A stretch of 16,663 nt of DNA. Source: Ignavibacteriota bacterium. Its GTDB lineage: Bacteria > Bacteroidota > Ignavibacteria > Tepidaquicellales > Tepidaquicellaceae. Each line of letters begins with the position of its first letter. The stretch's first letter is position 1. The stretch is from the NCBI GenBank assembly GCA_003158365.1, contig PMIW01000060.1:20744-37406 (forward strand), read 5' to 3'. The position numbers and the translations under genes were made by a program. The notes under the pieces are model-generated. The model had not been told where the DNA came from. It ran no database searches and was given only the letters and a program-made list of their open reading frames with translations. Below, piece after piece: positions 13,572-16,663 of the stretch.

Positions 13572-14684
13572 TTAATATCCCTTCGGAATAAAATGCTTAA
13601 AATCCTTTCCATTTTTTTTAAGAAACTCTGTGTTTTCCTTTAATACAGATTTGCTTGCTTCGTTGATTTTTTCTGCATCGATAGATTCCCATTTTTTAGT
13701 GTCTTTTTCTAAATCTGTTTTAAATAATATTTTCGATAAATCCCTGATTACGCAGTAATCCGCAATATTATGCGAGTTATCGCTTTCGTAATTTGCATTT
13801 GAAAGAAAAAAAGAAATCAGATACTGCACGCTTTTTTTTGCAAGGCTGAGTTCGGTCAGTTTTGCCCTGTATTCCAGCTCGGCACCGGAAAGTTTTTTAT
13901 CGAATAATTTGTAATCCGAAAAATGCCTGCTCTCGTGAGCAAGATAACTTACAAGGAATGTCTCGCTGTTCAAATCGTAAGCATCTTTCACGCAGTAAAG
14001 CGCATCGTCAGTCGCCCATCCGCCGGGGTAGTATGTTCCGAGCGTAGCATACTCCTCCCATCCAAGCGTTGCAAAGTCAGTCATCAACACAACTTTTACT
14101 TTCAGTTCTTCATCGAGCAGATTAAATTTGAAAACGGAATCTTTTTGGTTTTTCCAGGCAAGTAAATCCAGCAGCTTTCCCGTTTTTCCAAAACCTGTTG
14201 TCATTAAGCCTGATTCATTTATATATATTTTTAAAAAATAATCAAGAGTGTCTGATTGCAGAGAATCCGCAACATAAAAATCCGTAAGTGAATACTTGTT
14301 TCTGAAAAACAGGAATAAACTAGTCCCGAGCAGTGTATCGTAATTATTCTTATTGTTTAACAAAGACACTCTCCAGTAATTCGCATATATTTTCAGTAAT
14401 TCACTTATCCCGTATTTTTCTCTGTCGTTCAGGTATGTACTTTTATCCTCGCCAAATTTAAATCGATTTTCGAATTCGGTTTTCAATTTTTTGTTTTGCT
14501 CAGAAAGTAATTTTGTGCTGTCTGCTTCCAGCACGTTTAAAGCAGAGGCAATATCAGCATCGAGAGCAAACGATAATATTTTTCGAATATCGAGTTTAAC
14601 AGTATCATTATCTTGAACCTGCGCAATAGAGTTACTAAAACTGAATAATACTAAAATACCTGCTAATATTTTTAATGGTTTCAT
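13572..14684 (-). CDS. Exported HExxH protein, putative metallopeptidase
   Basis: I do not recognise a named family. The 370-residue product has a Sec signal peptide (MKPLKILAGILVLF..., probable cleavage after IAQ near residue 22) and no lipobox. The notable site is LVSYLAHESRHFSDYK, with HESRH at 250-254, a match to the zinc-protease HExxH motif inside a predicted helix. It is followed by SGAELEYRAKLTELSLA, where Glu271 (17 residues after His254) or Glu278 could be the third zinc ligand. Upstream are GWEEYATLGTYYPGGWATDD and an N-terminal region rich in charged helices. This layout suggests a periplasmic or secreted gluzincin-like peptidase, but HExxH alone is not proof. It lies 84 bp upstream of the Ada-type gene and is divergent from the Omp28-like gene. 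Confidence 0.78.
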   Translation of the reverse strand: MKPLKILAGILVLFSFSNSIAQVQDNDTVKLDIRKILSFALDADIASALNVLEADSTKLLSEQNKKLKTEFENRFKFGEDKSTYLNDREKYGISELLKIYANYWRVSLLNNKNNYDTLLGTSLFLFFRNKYSLTDFYVADSLQSDTLDYFLKIYINESGLMTTGFGKTGKLLDLLAWKNQKDSVFKFNLLDEELKVKVVLMTDFATLGWEEYATLGTYYPGGWATDDALYCVKDAYDLNSETFLVSYLAHESRHFSDYKLFDKKLSGAELEYRAKLTELSLAKKSVQYLISFFLSNANYESDNSHNIADYCVIRDLSKILFKTDLEKDTKKWESIDAEKINEASKSVLKENTEFLKKNGKDFKHFIPKGY

Positions 14685-14704
14685 TTATTAAGTTTTTATT
14701 AACA

Positions 14705-14712
14705 CAAAAATA
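14705..14712 (-). promoter_or_regulatory. Candidate -7 promoter element for the HESRH gene
   Basis: On the minus strand TATTTTTG matches TAnnTTTG about 20 bp before the ATG at 14684. No clear TTTG lies at the -33 distance. The 171-bp divergent region it sits in (14685-14855) holds nothing else I can name. Confidence 0.25.
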
Positions 14713-14855
14713 TAATGTTTTTGATTAAACTTCTACTAAAAACAGTCGAAATTCCGCAAGTTTTCAAAAAATCCAGGATTAGTGATTCAAAAATGATATT
14801 GCTTTATATATCCATTACAACTAAATTTTATTTTCCAAATTTAACAGCTTCCATT

Positions 14856-16663
14856 ATGAAAAAGTTTACTCTATTCATTTTACTTGTTCCATTCTGTTTT
14901 TTAATTTATTCGTTTTTAATTCCACAAAATCCGTCGCCAACAGCGTTTAATAATTTTGTGGTTCAATTTGTCACAACTAATCAATACGGTAATAATCTTT
15001 TCATAGACAATCTGTCTATCGGAGATAAATATCAAAATGATATTGCTGCAAGTATGATTAATAATGTAAACAGAGATACCAGTTACTCTACTTTTGGCAG
15101 TTCGACTTTCAAAATTGCCCCACAGGTTACTTTTGTAAACATTGGAAAACTAAACACAACTTCTGCTTTCAACGTTACAATTCAAATGACTCCCGGTTCA
15201 TATACAAGCACAAAGCAAATTGCCTCAATTAATGCCGGTCAGTCGACCATAGTAACTTTTGATTCTGCGACTTTTACTCCGAATACAAGTTACAACTTAA
15301 AAGTATGGTCTTCTTACACTCCGGATGAAAACAGAACGAATGATACTTTAATTATGAATACATATTACAGACCGGGCGGAAAGAAAAATGTATTATTCCA
15401 GTGTTTTACAAGTTCAACATGCAGCTGGTGTGCTGTTTTCAACCCTGCAATGGATGCATTCATATCACAAAAATTCGATACACTTGTTGCAATAAAATAT
15501 CATATGAATTTCCCAAGTCCGGGGGACCCGATGTATACTGCAAATACGGCACAAAATGGGGAGAAACAAACATATTATTCAGTGAGCGGAATTCCCGTAG
15601 CAGAGGCTGATGGAGTGATTGAATTCGGAGGTTACAGCACTTCAAATTTAAAACTGCCATTTTACACACGGCTATCAAAAGGAAGCCCGATTTCATTAAC
15701 AGTAGTGGACACAAGAATTGCAGGAGATTCAAACAAAGCAAACATCACATTAAATATATATACTCCGCTTCCCACGGGAAATTACAAACTGCAGGTAGAG
15801 GCAATTGAAAGAAAAATTCATTACGCTACTCCTCCGGGAAGCAATGGGGAAACAGATTTTTACGACGTTTTCAGAAGGGCTTATCCGACTACGACCGGTA
15901 CAGTTCTTCCTTCAACTGCAGTCGGTACCTATAATTTTGAATTCAGATATAAAAGAGAAGCCAACTGGATAGACTCCATGTATTACACCGAAGTATATGT
16001 ACAGAATGATATAAATAAGGAAGTTCTTAACGCCGCTAAAGCCAGACATTATGCACTGGATAATATTACCTTAAGCAATAATAAAACAATCGGAAAGCCT
16101 CCCGTTGCAATCAAAAACTCTTACTCAAAATTTATTGCAGGTGACAATACAGATGAAATTGAGAGCGGTTTCAACTATGAAACTTTTGAAGCCTCATTTC
16201 CTCCTGCGGGATGGACAATCACGAATCCGGATAATGGAATTACATTCGAGCAGGTCAACGTTGCAAACGGACCCTTAATGCCGGGAAATAAATGCGTAAG
16301 AATGAATTTTTACGATTATGCTACAACAGGTCAAATGGATTATATGAAAACAAAAATCTATAATAATGTTGATCTGACCGATACAATTTCTTTTAACTGG
16401 GCTTATTCATTTATAAGCGGGTATAATGACAGGCTTCAGGTTAATGTATCAACAGACGGAGGAAGCACTTTCCCATATACAATTTTTGACAAAATGGGTT
16501 CCGTGCTTGCCACGGCGCCATCTACAAATTCAGGTTTCGTACCTGCAAGCTCGGCAGAATGGGGAACATTCAAAGTCAGGGTGGGTTCATTTTTAACTGC
16601 CATTCAACCGGTTTCAGGTGAAGTTCCAAGCGATTATTCTTTAAGCCAGAATTATCCGAATCC
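14856..16663 (+). CDS. Omp28-like secreted protein with T9SS sorting signal (3' truncated)
   Basis: The frame opens at ATG 14856 and stays open to the window edge (over 602 codons). Parts in order: a signal peptide (MKKFTLFILLVPFCFL...); a short stretch ending GNNLFIDNLSIGD (45-57), which looks like the last strand of a jelly-roll domain; a CARDB-like Ig region (about 87-170, PQVTFVNIGKL...NRTNDTL); an Omp28/thioredoxin-like region starting NVLFQCFTSSTCSWCAVF with CSWC at 189-192; a beta region to about 430; a jelly-roll ('cleaved adhesin'/anchor-J-like) domain from NYETFEASFPPAGWTI (440) to about 585; and the start of a type IX sorting domain, SLSQNYPNP, at the edge. It is probably surface-displayed; the CSWC pair suggests thiol-disulfide chemistry or a structural disulfide. 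Confidence 0.87.
   Translation, partial: MKKFTLFILLVPFCFLIYSFLIPQNPSPTAFNNFVVQFVTTNQYGNNLFIDNLSIGDKYQNDIAASMINNVNRDTSYSTFGSSTFKIAPQVTFVNIGKLNTTSAFNVTIQMTPGSYTSTKQIASINAGQSTIVTFDSATFTPNTSYNLKVWSSYTPDENRTNDTLIMNTYYRPGGKKNVLFQCFTSSTCSWCAVFNPAMDAFISQKFDTLVAIKYHMNFPSPGDPMYTANTAQNGEKQTYYSVSGIPVAEADGVIEFGGYSTSNLKLPFYTRLSKGSPISLTVVDTRIAGDSNKANITLNIYTPLPTGNYKLQVEAIERKIHYATPPGSNGETDFYDVFRRAYPTTTGTVLPSTAVGTYNFEFRYKREANWIDSMYYTEVYVQNDINKEVLNAAKARHYALDNITLSNNKTIGKPPVAIKNSYSKFIAGDNTDEIESGFNYETFEASFPPAGWTITNPDNGITFEQVNVANGPLMPGNKCVRMNFYDYATTGQMDYMKTKIYNNVDLTDTISFNWAYSFISGYNDRLQVNVSTDGGSTFPYTIFDKMGSVLATAPSTNSGFVPASSAEWGTFKVRVGSFLTAIQPVSGEVPSDYSLSQNYPN

Noticed and set aside
14685..14855. A gene or small RNA in the divergent region
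   Set aside because: No open frame with a start signal, no stable hairpin and no RNA family signature could be seen.

Overview
This AT-rich window most likely comes from a member of the Ignavibacteria or a nearby lineage of the Bacteroidota/Chlorobiota (FCB) group. Three signs point that way. Two secreted proteins carry the type IX secretion C-terminal sorting motif in its 'NYPNPFNP' form. Several genes encode signal-peptide lipoproteins built from short beta-propeller repeats. Candidate promoters resemble the Bacteroidota TTTG / TAnnTTTG type. Species cannot be named from the sequence. The window is dense with genes and has no gap above about 176 bp. I found no rRNA, tRNA, CRISPR array, transposase or phage gene.

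Positions 1-4917 (+) hold the SUF iron-sulfur cluster assembly operon: the 3' end of sufB, then sufC, sufD, sufS, sufE and a DUF59/MIP18-family gene (SufT-like). SufS takes sulfur from cysteine, SufE relays it, the SufBCD scaffold builds the cluster, and the DUF59 protein probably helps maturation or delivery. All expected catalytic residues are present. The sufB|sufC, sufS|sufE and sufE|DUF59 junctions contain related 7-bp-period repeat arrays that begin at the stop codons.

Positions 4931-5927 (-) hold a small heavy-metal-associated (HMA) protein and an RNase H with an extra N-terminal domain, probably one transcription unit converging on the SUF operon.

Positions 6045-11291 are a surface and envelope block: a small lipoprotein, a type IX secreted propeller-like protein, a seven-repeat YCF48-like lipoprotein on the minus strand behind a shared terminator, a cysteine-rich lipoprotein, and an LVIVD-repeat lipoprotein whose start overlaps the previous gene by 86 bp. 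None has an obvious enzymatic role.

Positions 11281-14684 (-) hold a two-helix YgaP/DUF2892 membrane protein, a DODA-type extradiol dioxygenase (YgiD family), an Ada-type alkylation-repair regulator and methyltransferase, and an exported protein with an HESRH (HExxH) motif that is probably an uncharacterised metallopeptidase.

Positions 14856-16663 (+) hold an open-ended gene for an Omp28-like secreted protein with a CSWC thioredoxin-type motif and a jelly-roll domain. It runs off the window inside its type IX sorting signal.

The most unusual signal is the set of heptameric repeat arrays fused to gene ends. The other items worth checking are the HESRH protein, the 86-bp overlap and the domain build of the last gene.
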